NCBI GenBank assembly: GCA_025360785.1
Contig: JANYBN010000144.1
Span: forward strand, 1 to 33,506
Direction of reading: 5' to 3'
Length of the DNA: 33,506 bases
DNA from: Geobacter sp.
Lineage (GTDB): Bacteria; Desulfobacterota; Desulfuromonadia; Geobacterales; Pseudopelobacteraceae
Made by a program: the position numbers and the translations under genes. Positions 18,982 to 27,299 of the stretch are shown here, one piece after another. Below the pieces are notes generated by a model, which saw nothing but the letters and a program-made list of their open reading frames with translations, made no database searches and was not told the DNA's origin. The stretch's first letter is position 1. Each line of letters starts with the position of its first letter.

Positions 18982-19595
18982 GGACCGCTCACACGCGGAG
19001 TCGAAAGCATCGTGAACTCTACCGGCTTACCCTCTTCCTCTACCTGCACGGTCACCCGAACACCCTTGGGGAGAGCGCCGTTTATCGAGGTATCCCAGCT
19101 TTTGACCCATTTTGACCCGTCAAAGCACTCCACCAGAAAGGAACTGATCCGCTCCATCTGCGGATAAGCGGGAATGGTGACCTCTTCTGAAAAAAGATCA
19201 CGTTCCTGGCGTGTCAAAGTGAACTTTTTATCATTATCGACCATCCGGTATGAAACGATAATGATGCCGGATTCAGTGCGGCTCTGCACATCCGGCGGCG
19301 CCAGCGTAGTCAGTTCCAGTGTTGATGACGGTGCACCGAAATTGTCGCGGTCTTCCACAACAAAGCGCAGTCGCTTGTCGGTACGGTTAAACATTGACGA
19401 TGATATTTCGCGGCGAATCAGATCCAGAGTGGCACCCAGTTCGCGCCGCGACTCCATCCCGGCGGAAGCACGATCTCTGGCCTGTATGACACCAAAATAG
19501 CTGCCATAGAGCGCCGCAGAGAGGATGCCGAGCAGTACCACCGCGATCAAAACTTCCAGCAGCGTGAAACCTTTATTTCGGAAGATAGCGGACAA
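18978..19595 (-). CDS. gspJ: Type II secretion system minor pseudopilin GspJ
   Basis: About 205 residues with a prepilin cleavage motif (NKG-FTLLEVLIAVVLLG, cut after Gly, with Glu5) followed by a beta-rich globular domain. It belongs to the I-J-K tip complex. Two starts are possible: GTG 19616 or TTG 19595. TTG 19595 is preferred because GGGAGG lies six bases upstream and leaves a leader of typical length. With either start the gene overlaps the end of gspI. Confidence 0.88.
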   Translation of the reverse strand: MSAIFRNKGFTLLEVLIAVVLLGILSAALYGSYFGVIQARDRASAGMESRRELGATLDLIRREISSSMFNRTDKRLRFVVEDRDNFGAPSSTLELTTLAPPDVQSRTESGIIIVSYRMVDNDKKFTLTRQERDLFSEEVTIPAYPQMERISSFLVECFDGSKWVKSWDTSINGALPKGVRVTVQVEEEGKPVEFTMLSTPRVSGP

Positions 19596-19917
19596 GCGCC
19601 ACCTCCCTGCCGTCACTGCCGCGCTTTACTCTGACAATAAGCTTCTGCAAACCTGGAATATCAGCTGGCTGCAGATCGGCTTTCCAGCTCAATTCCGGAT
19701 GAGACGGGGCAAACGTGCCCTCACCCTTGGCGGGAGCCAGCTCTAACTCAGTAATACGGTTACGAGCCAACAGCGTCAGTGTTGTACTATCGCGCTCGTT
19801 GGCTATGATCCCGAGATGGTAATTAACCGATCCCAGCACGGTCAAAATGACACCGGCCATAATGGCCAGGGCCACCATTACTTCAAGAAGCGTAAAACCT
19901 GAGGCTTCACTTTTCAT
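19573..19917 (-). CDS. gspI: Type II secretion system minor pseudopilin GspI
   Basis: A 114-residue minor pseudopilin with a seven-residue leader and the prepilin motif SG-FTLLEVMVALAIMAG (Glu5 present), then a short globular domain including ARNRITELEL, typical of GspI. It nucleates the pseudopilus tip with GspJ and GspK. The ATG overlaps the gspH stop by four bases and its 3' end overlaps gspJ. Confidence 0.92.
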   Translation of the reverse strand: MKSEASGFTLLEVMVALAIMAGVILTVLGSVNYHLGIIANERDSTTLTLLARNRITELELAPAKGEGTFAPSHPELSWKADLQPADIPGLQKLIVRVKRGSDGREVALVRYLPK

Positions 19918-20468
19918 GGCGGATCCTCGTGGTATCCCTCGAACGCCTTAACCTTGCCTCCCGACGGAAACACCATCACCGTCCAGTATTGTCCCGAAGT
20001 AGAGAGGAGGTGAATCGTGACAAAGTCCCGCACTCCCGCCACGCCGACATCTACCCGCACCTGACCGTCGCTGACTTTACCCAGCCGGGGTATGCGCACA
20101 TCGGCGACAACAACCCCCTCTTTCACCGGAGATTTCTGTAGCAGTGGATCAGAAGGCTCTTTGGCGCTCCCGTCAACACCGATCTCAAAAATCTTTACGG
20201 ATTCTGATCCCGGCACCAGCGTGAGATAATATCCGGTTCGAGATGTCGCGGCTCTCTCCTGAGTATATCGCAGTGTCGAGGCCAGTGTCCTGGCAGATAT
20301 CTTCAGATTTTCCTGATCTGACGAAGGAAGCCGCGGAATGACCAACAGCATGACAATACTGATGATGACCATCACCACCGCAATCTCAATCAGAGTAAAA
20401 CCTGTTTGACTGCTGCCTCCCCGGCATAGCAGTTTCACATCTGTACTGAGGGCGGAAGGTCGGCTCAT
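19914..20468 (-). CDS. gspH: Type II secretion system minor pseudopilin GspH
   Basis: About 184 residues. An unusually long leader of roughly 22 residues precedes the prepilin motif TG-FTLIEIAVVMVIISIV (Glu5 present), followed by a beta-rich domain. GspH is the minor pseudopilin that joins the major GspG filament to the I-J-K tip. ATG 20468, just after the rnd stop, is chosen; the longer frame to 20507 would sit inside rnd. Assignment as H rather than a GspG-like protein rests on size and its place before gspI. Confidence 0.85.
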   Translation of the reverse strand: MSRPSALSTDVKLLCRGGSSQTGFTLIEIAVVMVIISIVMLLVIPRLPSSDQENLKISARTLASTLRYTQERAATSRTGYYLTLVPGSESVKIFEIGVDGSAKEPSDPLLQKSPVKEGVVVADVRIPRLGKVSDGQVRVDVGVAGVRDFVTIHLLSTSGQYWTVMVFPSGGKVKAFEGYHEDPP

Positions 20469-20472
20469 CAGC

Positions 20473-21621
20473 CTAGACCATTGCAAGTAAGCGTGGCAGT
20501 TCTTCACTGAAGAGCTGTTTTTGCCACTCCCTCATACCTGGGATGCAATCAAGCTCTTCATGTGCAGCATTCTCAGTGTCGGCAACAGCTTCCAGCAACC
20601 AGTTAGGTGCCAGAACACCCGGATCCAGACCTAGTTCCTTGCTGTAGCACTCTCGCCATGACTTAAGATTCTTCAGCCTTACCTTGACCCTGTCCAACAC
20701 TTCCTTTTTTGTACCGCGAGGGAAACGTGGCAGGCTGATTTCCGGAGTAGCAAGACCCCTTTCGACAGCTGAAAGAATTCCGGCCCCATGCCGCTGTAGC
20801 TGCCCCGGAGTCATCCCTTTGAAAAGAGACAGATCATACAGCGAGCGCGGCATGTTCTCGGCAACCTCAATCAATGTATCAGCCGATAGTACCTTGAAAG
20901 GGGGACGATCAAGGAGTTCAGACTGTTGAGCCCGCAACTGCAGCAATTCCTCCAGTACAGCGAGACAGTACCCTCTCAACTTGCTGGCACCCTTGCAGTA
21001 TAGAAATAAAGGCCCATCTTTTTCTGTCACCCGCGCCTGACATACCAACCGCCCCTCTTCTTCGACCCACTCCAGCCTGCCTTTCTGCGCCAGTTCTACA
21101 CGTAACTGATCATATAACCGCAGCAGATCAGAAGTGTCTGCAGTGGCGTATGCGCACATCTCACGGCTCAGGGGGCGTTTGCTCCAATCGGCTTTCTGGT
21201 ATTTTTTATCCAGTTCAATTCCGAATCGCCCCTTTAATAGCGCTGCAAGACCGAACTCCGCAATACCCAGAAAGCGTGAAGCTATCATGGTGTCGAAAAG
21301 GTTCGTGACTTCAATGCCAAAGTCCCGGTGCAAAGAACGTATGTCGTAATCAGAACCGTGCATGACAACGATAATTTCCGGATCGGCAAGCGGAGCAGCC
21401 AAAGGCAAAAGAGATGTTAACGCCAGCGGGTCTATCAACCAGCTTTCTTGACGGGTTGAAATCTGGACAAGGCAGATTTTTTCACGATAGTGATGGAGAG
21501 AATCCATCTCCATATCTACCGCAATTTCCGACTGCTGTGAGAGGACATCGGCTACTTCAGACAACCGTGCCATGGTGGTAATGATTTCGCAGGTTCCAGC
21601 CTGCCTATGGAAAGAACTCAA
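20473..21621 (-). CDS. rnd: Ribonuclease D
   Basis: About 382 residues, a 3'-5' exoribonuclease of the DEDDy family acting on tRNA and other stable RNA 3' ends. Catalytic acids are visible: D36 and E38 (AVDMEMD), the Asp in HGSDYDI, and the Tyr/Asp in YATADTSDLL. An HRDC domain follows (KGASKLRGYCLAVLEELL and on). The start is best placed at TTG 21621, which overlaps the mqnC stop as TTGA and has AGGGAG eight bases upstream; the longer frame lies inside mqnC. It sits between mqnC and gspH in the coupled run. Confidence 0.92.
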   Translation of the reverse strand: MSSFHRQAGTCEIITTMARLSEVADVLSQQSEIAVDMEMDSLHHYREKICLVQISTRQESWLIDPLALTSLLPLAAPLADPEIIVVMHGSDYDIRSLHRDFGIEVTNLFDTMIASRFLGIAEFGLAALLKGRFGIELDKKYQKADWSKRPLSREMCAYATADTSDLLRLYDQLRVELAQKGRLEWVEEEGRLVCQARVTEKDGPLFLYCKGASKLRGYCLAVLEELLQLRAQQSELLDRPPFKVLSADTLIEVAENMPRSLYDLSLFKGMTPGQLQRHGAGILSAVERGLATPEISLPRFPRGTKKEVLDRVKVRLKNLKSWRECYSKELGLDPGVLAPNWLLEAVADTENAAHEELDCIPGMREWQKQLFSEELPRLLAMV

Positions 21622-22670
21622 ACCGTAAACTCCCTGATAATTGAATAGGTTGTGGTACGATGGACGGCCCGAAAGCCGGCTCCATGTATCAGTGTGATCA
21701 TCTCTTGTTGCGACATGCAAAAACTGCAGCCGGCGGCGGCTACTACATTTTCTTCAAGCATTGTGCCGCCAAGATCGTTTGCCCCGAAAAAAAGAGCCAC
21801 CGAAGCCATTTTGGCACCTTGTGTGACCCAACTTGCTTGTATATTGGGAATATTATCCAGTACGATCCGGGACAATGCCAATACCTTCAGATAATCCACA
21901 CCCGTGGCGGTTATCCCGCCCAGCTCGGTATTGCCGGGTTGGTAGGTCCAGGGAATAAATGCCGTAAATGATCCCCCCTGATCCTGAATTTCTCGCACCC
22001 GAAAGAGATGTTCGATAATATTTTCCGGCTTTTCGCTACTACCAAACATCATCGTAGCGGTTGTCGGCATACCGAGGCGGGCTGCTTTCAGCATGACCTC
22101 ACCCCACCGTTTCCAGCCGATCTTTTTGGGAGAAATACGGCTACGCACCTCATCAACCAGAATTTCCGCCCCCCCTCCAGGAATCGAATCGAGTCCGGAG
22201 TTCTTGAGACGGAGTAGCGCTTCATCAAGAGTAATGTCAGAATTATCCGCAATGCAGATCAATTCCGCCGGTGAGAGGGAATGATTCTGTATCATCGGGA
22301 AACGCTTCTTTATTTCTCTAAAAAGCTCTTCAAAAAAGTCTATTTTTAAGTCTGGGTTAAGACCACCCTGCATCAATAGCTGGGTACCACCCTGATCTAC
22401 AAGCTCTGCTATCTTAGCATAGATCTGCTCACAAGTCAGAACATAGGCATCTGCTGCACCTTTGCTCCGGTAAAAGGCGCAAAAAGAGCATTTCGAATCA
22501 CATATATTGGTATAGTTAACATTACGATCGACAACAAAAGTAACCATTCCACCAGGGTGAAGATTCTGCCTTATTATGTCAGCGCTTTTCCCAAGTGACA
22601 ACAGATCTCCGTTGATCAACAGGTCAAGTGCCTCATTGCGATTAATTCTGTCAATAACAGAAGTCTTCAT
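21618..22670 (-). CDS. mqnC: Cyclic dehypoxanthinyl futalosine synthase
   Basis: A 350-residue radical S-adenosylmethionine enzyme of the futalosine route to menaquinone, converting dehypoxanthine futalosine to its cyclic form. The iron-sulfur motif C-x3-C-x2-C is at C57, C61 and C64 (CDSKCSFCAF). IPGGGAEIL and WVTQGAKMA are typical of the MqnC/MqnE/CofH group. Alternatives MqnE or CofH are less likely given the overall pattern and the short N-terminus. The ATG overlaps the ybgC stop by four bases and the stop overlaps rnd. Confidence 0.93.
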   Translation of the reverse strand: MKTSVIDRINRNEALDLLINGDLLSLGKSADIIRQNLHPGGMVTFVVDRNVNYTNICDSKCSFCAFYRSKGAADAYVLTCEQIYAKIAELVDQGGTQLLMQGGLNPDLKIDFFEELFREIKKRFPMIQNHSLSPAELICIADNSDITLDEALLRLKNSGLDSIPGGGAEILVDEVRSRISPKKIGWKRWGEVMLKAARLGMPTTATMMFGSSEKPENIIEHLFRVREIQDQGGSFTAFIPWTYQPGNTELGGITATGVDYLKVLALSRIVLDNIPNIQASWVTQGAKMASVALFFGANDLGGTMLEENVVAAAGCSFCMSQQEMITLIHGAGFRAVHRTTTYSIIREFTV

Positions 22671-23068
22671 AAGACCGACTCCATGTCAGCTTCGAGCATT
22701 TGTCGGATTTCCAGAGGTATCCGCCGTGCTTTCAAGGCCGGGCTTATGCAAGCCAGCGTGACCAACCCATCCACCAGCAGCTTACCGTCGCATTGCCTGA
22801 TCACTTTTTGGCAGAGCGTAATAGATGAACCGCCGACTCGCACCGGAATTGTAGTAACTGAAAGAAGATCATCATGAAGAGCAGGAGCTTTGAAATCAAT
22901 TACCAGTTTCACAACAGGAAACACGAAACCATTACTGGCAAGCTCCGCCACAAAAAAACCATGACTGCGGAAATACTCCGTTCGTGCCCTTTCAAAATAT
23001 TTTATGTAATTGGCATGATATACGACACCACCGGCATCGGTATCTTCATAATATATTCTGACGTCCAT
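22667..23068 (-). CDS. ybgC: YbgC-family acyl-CoA thioesterase (hot-dog fold)
   Basis: A 133-residue 4-hydroxybenzoyl-CoA thioesterase-family protein. The catalytic motif YYEDTDAGGVVYHANYIKYFE is near the N-terminus, with the active-site Asp in DTDAGG and the His in VYHANY. Family members hydrolyse short- or medium-chain acyl-CoA and in many bacteria lie beside tol-pal genes; here the context is instead mqnC. It is the first gene of the coupled run, so the promoter should lie in the preceding 247 bases. Confidence 0.9.
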   Translation of the reverse strand: MDVRIYYEDTDAGGVVYHANYIKYFERARTEYFRSHGFFVAELASNGFVFPVVKLVIDFKAPALHDDLLSVTTIPVRVGGSSITLCQKVIRQCDGKLLVDGLVTLACISPALKARRIPLEIRQMLEADMESVL

Positions 23069-23087
23069 TTAATGTCTCAACTCCGTA

Positions 23088-23303
23088 TTATTCAAAAATC
23101 TCAAATTTGCACAATAAGTGGATTACTTTAGTGCAGTTTCTATCCATCTGCAACTTGATTCTAGATAATGTATCGCTTAATCCCATCTTAACGCTCACAG
23201 CGGGCCAAATATCGCCCAGGACGTCATAACCCGGATTACCCAGGCCAATGCATTTCTTGCTGCCAATTATAGCCGTGAGGGTGGATTTTGAAACAACGTC
23301 TCT
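23088..23303 (-). other. 71-codon open frame without a clear start, possible gene remnant
   Basis: The 247-base gap between rsmG and ybgC is mostly spanned by a frame open for 71 codons between stops on the - strand. Its translation includes CIGLGNPGYDVLGDIWPAV. No ATG or ribosome site supports a complete gene; internal GTG or ATG codons would give only short peptides. Part of it is GC-rich like nearby coding DNA. It may be the remains of a lost gene or a chance opening. I recognise no family. Confidence 0.25.
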
Positions 23304-23315
23304 TCAGCCCATGTT

Positions 23316-23978
23316 CTATGCGGCCTTGCTCCGTTTCATGAACGTAAGCACCCGTTCACCCGTGTTGTGTGGCAGGGAATAGCGATGTACCGATGTGACT
23401 GTAAAACCGGCCGCCTGTACCAGCTCATCACTTGCAGCAATTTCGCCATCTGCCAGCTCTCCTTTCATAGCGATAAGTACGCCACCCTCTGATAGAAGTG
23501 GAGCAGCCAATGATACAAAACGATCCAGCCGGGTAAACGCGCGTGAAGTTATAACAGTGAATGAGTGACTATGCGTTTTATGAAGATCCTCAATTCGCGC
23601 ATGAACTGCTTCAATGTTCTGCAGATTTAATATGCGTATGACATGCCGCTGAAAATGGATTTTTTTTGCAACGGCATCTACGGAAACCATTGGTATTTCA
23701 GGTCTGATTATTTTTAATGGAATCACAGGAAGTCCGGCTCCAGAGCCGATATCCAGCAGACGATCTACCGATGTAATATATGGAGCAAGAGATAGAGAAT
23801 CAATGAAGTGTTTAATTGCGATTTCTTTGTCATTCGTTATCGCAGTCAGATTAACCTTACTGTTCCATTTTTTTAGTTCGGCAGCATAAACTTCAAACGA
23901 TTCAATCTCGTGAATCGAAAGCGACAGCTGCATGGCCTGCGCTTCCAGTTCGATTATGTTCCCAATAGCAGAGCGCAT
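23316..23978 (-). CDS. rsmG: 16S rRNA (guanine-527-N7)-methyltransferase
   Basis: A 220-residue S-adenosylmethionine-dependent enzyme that methylates G527 of 16S rRNA (formerly GidB). Motif I is LLDIGSGAGLPVIPLKI, followed by SVDAVAKKIHFQRHV and TSRAFTRLDRF. The ATG shares one base with the mnmG stop, so the two are coupled as in most bacteria. In many genomes parA and parB follow here; in this window they do not. Confidence 0.96.
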   Translation of the reverse strand: MRSAIGNIIELEAQAMQLSLSIHEIESFEVYAAELKKWNSKVNLTAITNDKEIAIKHFIDSLSLAPYITSVDRLLDIGSGAGLPVIPLKIIRPEIPMVSVDAVAKKIHFQRHVIRILNLQNIEAVHARIEDLHKTHSHSFTVITSRAFTRLDRFVSLAAPLLSEGGVLIAMKGELADGEIAASDELVQAAGFTVTSVHRYSLPHNTGERVLTFMKRSKAA

Positions 23979-25864
23979 TACTTAGCATTTTCCTTCCAGG
24001 AAGATGACTTCAGGGCAATTGACAATATTGAAATGGCCGCAGGCGTAACACCGGGGATTCTGGATGCCTGACCAAGAGTGTCCGGTCTGTTTTTTGAAAG
24101 CTTTTCACGAACTTCAGTTGTCAGGCTTTTCACTGATATATAATCCAATTCCACAGGAATACGTGTCGTTTCCATTTTTTTAGACTGCTCTATCTGTTCC
24201 AGCTGCCGATCAATATACCCCTTGTATTTTGTCTGAATTTCAACCTGGTCACGTATTACTGCAGGCGTTTCACGTGAAACATCATCGAGTTCAGCTAAAG
24301 CGGAATAACTGACATCAGATCGTTTGAGCAATTGTTCCAGTGTTGCTCCTTTCTGAATATCCTCAAGACCGTGCCTTGAGAGCACCTCAAGTTGGTCAGA
24401 TGAATGAACCAACCGAGTAACCCCAATCCGAGCCAATTCTTCTTTAATCATGCGCCTCTTTTCAGCGAATAGATCAAACTCCTTCTCTGTCACGAGCCCG
24501 AGTCTATGCCCTATATCACGCAGACGAAGATCCGCGTTGTCTTCCCGCAACAGTAAACGGTACTCGGCACGTGACGTAAACATACGATACGGCTCTTTAG
24601 TGCCGAGAGTAACCAGATCATCGATCATGACACCGATATAGGCCTGACTTCTCTCCAGTACGAGCGGATCCTGCCCTTTCACACGAAGAGCCGCATTGAT
24701 GCCGGCTATGAGCCCCTGCCCCGCCGCTTCCTCATATCCGGAGGTGCCATTAATCTGGCCGGCATGATACAGATTGTTGATCATCTTTGTCTCAAGCGAA
24801 TTGTGCAGCTGTATAGGATCAACGTAATCATATTCAATTGCATACGCCGGACGCATTATCTCAACACCTTCAAGTCCAACTATAGAACGGTAAAAGGCCA
24901 CCTGAATGTCTATCGGAAGCGATGTAGACATACCACTCGGATAGACTTCTATTGTATCCAGTCCTTCCGGCTCTATGAACGTCTGGTGGCGATCCTTTTC
25001 CGGGAAGCGTACAACTTTGTCTTCAATAGATGGGCAGTAGCGCGGGCCGACTCCTTCAATAATGCCGGAATACAAAGGGGAACGATCAAGACCCGATCTG
25101 ATTATGTCATGAGAACGAGGATTCGTATATGCGATGTGGCAGGGGATTTGCGGCATGGTAATCCGATCGGTTGAAAATGAAAACGGCAACGGCGGTTCAT
25201 CACCGTATTGCGCCTCCAGTTTTGTAAAATCAATCGAACGGGAATCGAGCCGGGCTGGGGTCCCGGTCTTAAGTCTGCCTACGGCAAAACCGAGTACTCG
25301 TAACTGATCCGATAATCCGATAGAGGGCTGATCTCCGGCACGACCACCGGGATAATTATTCAGTCCAATATGAATAAGACCGCGCATAAAGGTTCCGGTA
25401 GTAACAACAACCGTTTTTGAATGGTATCTGATGCCGGACTGCAACTCGACACCATGCAACTCGTTTCCTTCAAAATACAGAGATGTAACCTCACCTTGTT
25501 TAAGGTCAAGATTTGTCTGCTGCTCGAGAACCCTTTTCATTCGAAGACGATAGAGCTGCTTATCCGCCTGAGCGCGAGAGGCTCTGACAGCAGGTCCTTT
25601 TTTAGTATTCAGAATGCGAAACTGTATGCCGGTTGCGTCAATATTCTTCGCCATTTCTCCACCCAAGGCATCAATCTCCTTGACCAGATGCCCCTTTGCC
25701 AAGCCGCCGATTGAGGGATTGCAGGACATAAGAGCGATAGCATCCAGATTGATCGTCAGCAACATTGTACGACACCCCATACGAGAAGAGGCCAAAGCGG
25801 CTTCACACCCGGCATGACCTGCGCCGACTACTATTACATCGTATATTTGATCATGAGTCATCAT
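23978..25864 (-). CDS. mnmG: tRNA uridine 5-carboxymethylaminomethyl modification enzyme, FAD subunit
   Basis: A 628-residue FAD-dependent partner of MnmE that installs cmnm5 groups on U34 of certain tRNAs. The dinucleotide-binding motif VGAGHAGCEAALASSRMG is at the N-terminus. The family signatures GPRYCPSIEDKVVRF, GTSGYEEAAGQGLIAGINAA and the C-terminal AAISILSIALK are present. Length is normal. Tandem ATGs at 25864 and 25861 are both possible. A parS-like palindrome lies within the coding sequence at 24266-24281, where it encodes Val-Ser-Arg-Glu-Thr. Confidence 0.97.
   Translation of the reverse strand: MMTHDQIYDVIVVGAGHAGCEAALASSRMGCRTMLLTINLDAIALMSCNPSIGGLAKGHLVKEIDALGGEMAKNIDATGIQFRILNTKKGPAVRASRAQADKQLYRLRMKRVLEQQTNLDLKQGEVTSLYFEGNELHGVELQSGIRYHSKTVVVTTGTFMRGLIHIGLNNYPGGRAGDQPSIGLSDQLRVLGFAVGRLKTGTPARLDSRSIDFTKLEAQYGDEPPLPFSFSTDRITMPQIPCHIAYTNPRSHDIIRSGLDRSPLYSGIIEGVGPRYCPSIEDKVVRFPEKDRHQTFIEPEGLDTIEVYPSGMSTSLPIDIQVAFYRSIVGLEGVEIMRPAYAIEYDYVDPIQLHNSLETKMINNLYHAGQINGTSGYEEAAGQGLIAGINAALRVKGQDPLVLERSQAYIGVMIDDLVTLGTKEPYRMFTSRAEYRLLLREDNADLRLRDIGHRLGLVTEKEFDLFAEKRRMIKEELARIGVTRLVHSSDQLEVLSRHGLEDIQKGATLEQLLKRSDVSYSALAELDDVSRETPAVIRDQVEIQTKYKGYIDRQLEQIEQSKKMETTRIPVELDYISVKSLTTEVREKLSKNRPDTLGQASRIPGVTPAAISILSIALKSSSWKENAK
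24266..24281. promoter_or_regulatory. parS: parS-like site inside mnmG
   Basis: CGTTTCACGTGAAACA differs from the bacterial parS palindrome TGTTTCACGTGAAACA at only the first base. ParB binds such sites to load the chromosome-segregation complex near the origin. It lies about 5.7 kb from dnaA, within the usual parS zone. On the coding strand it spells GTT TCA CGT GAA AC. Confidence 0.85.
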
Positions 25865-25888
25865 ATATGTTGTCCGCTAATGGGGATT

Positions 25889-25904
25889 TGTTTCACGTGA
25901 AACA
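25889..25904. promoter_or_regulatory. parS: Perfect parS site between mnmE and mnmG
   Basis: TGTTTCACGTGAAACA is a perfect 16-base palindrome identical to the common bacterial parS form. It occupies most of the 45-base gap between the mnmE stop and the mnmG start. Binding by a ParB encoded elsewhere would organise the origin region; the site could also affect read-through between the two genes. Confidence 0.92.
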
Positions 25905-25909
25905 TAGTA

Positions 25910-27277
25910 CTATTTTCCGATACAAAAGGAAGAAAAGATAAGATCTAGAACCTCGTCAGTTGCAGTCTGTCCGGTAACAGTACCTACCGCCTGAAGCGCA
26001 TCTCTAAGATCCAAAGCGAGCAATTCTAGATTGCGATCTCGTAGTCCACAAGTAAATTGTTGCAGGAACTGTTCTGCAGAGATAAGTGCATCCCGGTGGC
26101 GAGCCTTTGAAAGCGCGACGAACTCACGAGAATCGGATGCAGTCGAGTGAAGAAAATGCGAACAGACAGTATGCCTAAGCAGATCAATTCCATCGCCTGA
26201 AAGTGCGGCAATCCTGACCATGGTTACAAATCTATTCTCATCAGGAAGAACCAGCCGCATAGGAAGATCTGCCTTGTTTAATACAGCTATAGTTCTGGAG
26301 TCGGCTAGCGCGTCAAAGATCAATTGATCTTCAGGACTGAATTCACAGGAAGAGTCAAAAACAGCGAGCACAAGATCAGCCAGCGGGATCTTTTCCAAGG
26401 CTCTGCTTATCCCTTCCAGCTCTACCAGATCATCAGTGCTGCGAATACCAGCAGTATCCAGCAGCCTGACAGACAACCCTTCGAAGTTAACCGTTTCCTC
26501 GATAATGTCGCGGGTCGTACCAGGGATATGGGTTACTATCGCCCGATTCTCTTTCAGCAGTCGATTAAGAAGACTCGACTTGCCAACGTTCGGCTTGCCG
26601 ACAATCAGAACCGATACCCCATCCCGTGTAATCCGTCCCTCTTCAAAGGTGGTCAGCAGCCCGGTAATTATACATTGAGCATCCTCTACAGATGAAGAAA
26701 TAGCAGCCACATCTGTTTCACCCAGATCGTCATCAGGGAAGTCGATATACGCCTCAACCAAAGCAAGTGCCCGGAGCAGGCAACCCCGTACGTCTTCAAT
26801 TCGCCTTGAAAGTGCACCTTCTCGCTGTTTCTGAGCCAACTGCAGAGCAGATTCGCTCTTTGAAGCGATTATATCCATAACAGCTTCAGCCTGTATCAGG
26901 TCAATGCGTCCGTTTAAAAATGCACGCCGGGTAAATTCCCCCGGGTCAGCCAACCGCACCCCACACGAAAGTACAAGAGCCAACACCCTCTCGACAACCA
27001 GCCAACCACCATGACAATGCAGCTCAAGGACATCTTCGCGTGTATATGAGCGTGGCGCGCGCATATACACAGCCATGGCTTCATCAACCGTTTCACCGTT
27101 TGCATCGTCGCAAATGGTACCAAAAGAAAAACGGTGGCTCACAAGGCCACCGTCATAAACAGGCTTAAAAACAGTATTTCCAACTACGGCGGCCAGATCG
27201 CCACTCACCCTGATTATACCTATGCCGCCATTGCCAGGGGGGGTGCTGACAGCCGCTATTGTATCGCGGATATACAT
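25910..27277 (-). CDS. mnmE: tRNA modification GTPase MnmE
   Basis: A 455-residue GTPase that works with MnmG on wobble uridine. It has an N-terminal folate-binding domain, a helical domain, an inserted G domain with P-loop [12 protein letters not shown], the switch sequence PGTTRD, the DTAG motif and the NKAD specificity motif, and the diagnostic C-terminal CIGK. The ATG has GGAG nine bases upstream. Only 22 bases separate it from yidC, leaving no room for the jag gene that often lies between them. Confidence 0.97.
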   Translation of the reverse strand: MYIRDTIAAVSTPPGNGGIGIIRVSGDLAAVVGNTVFKPVYDGGLVSHRFSFGTICDDANGETVDEAMAVYMRAPRSYTREDVLELHCHGGWLVVERVLALVLSCGVRLADPGEFTRRAFLNGRIDLIQAEAVMDIIASKSESALQLAQKQREGALSRRIEDVRGCLLRALALVEAYIDFPDDDLGETDVAAISSSVEDAQCIITGLLTTFEEGRITRDGVSVLIVGKPNVGKSSLLNRLLKENRAIVTHIPGTTRDIIEETVNFEGLSVRLLDTAGIRSTDDLVELEGISRALEKIPLADLVLAVFDSSCEFSPEDQLIFDALADSRTIAVLNKADLPMRLVLPDENRFVTMVRIAALSGDGIDLLRHTVCSHFLHSTASDSREFVALSKARHRDALISAEQFLQQFTCGLRDRNLELLALDLRDALQAVGTVTGQTATDEVLDLIFSSFCIGK

Positions 27278-27299
27278 GACATTCTGCTCCGTAGCCCGA

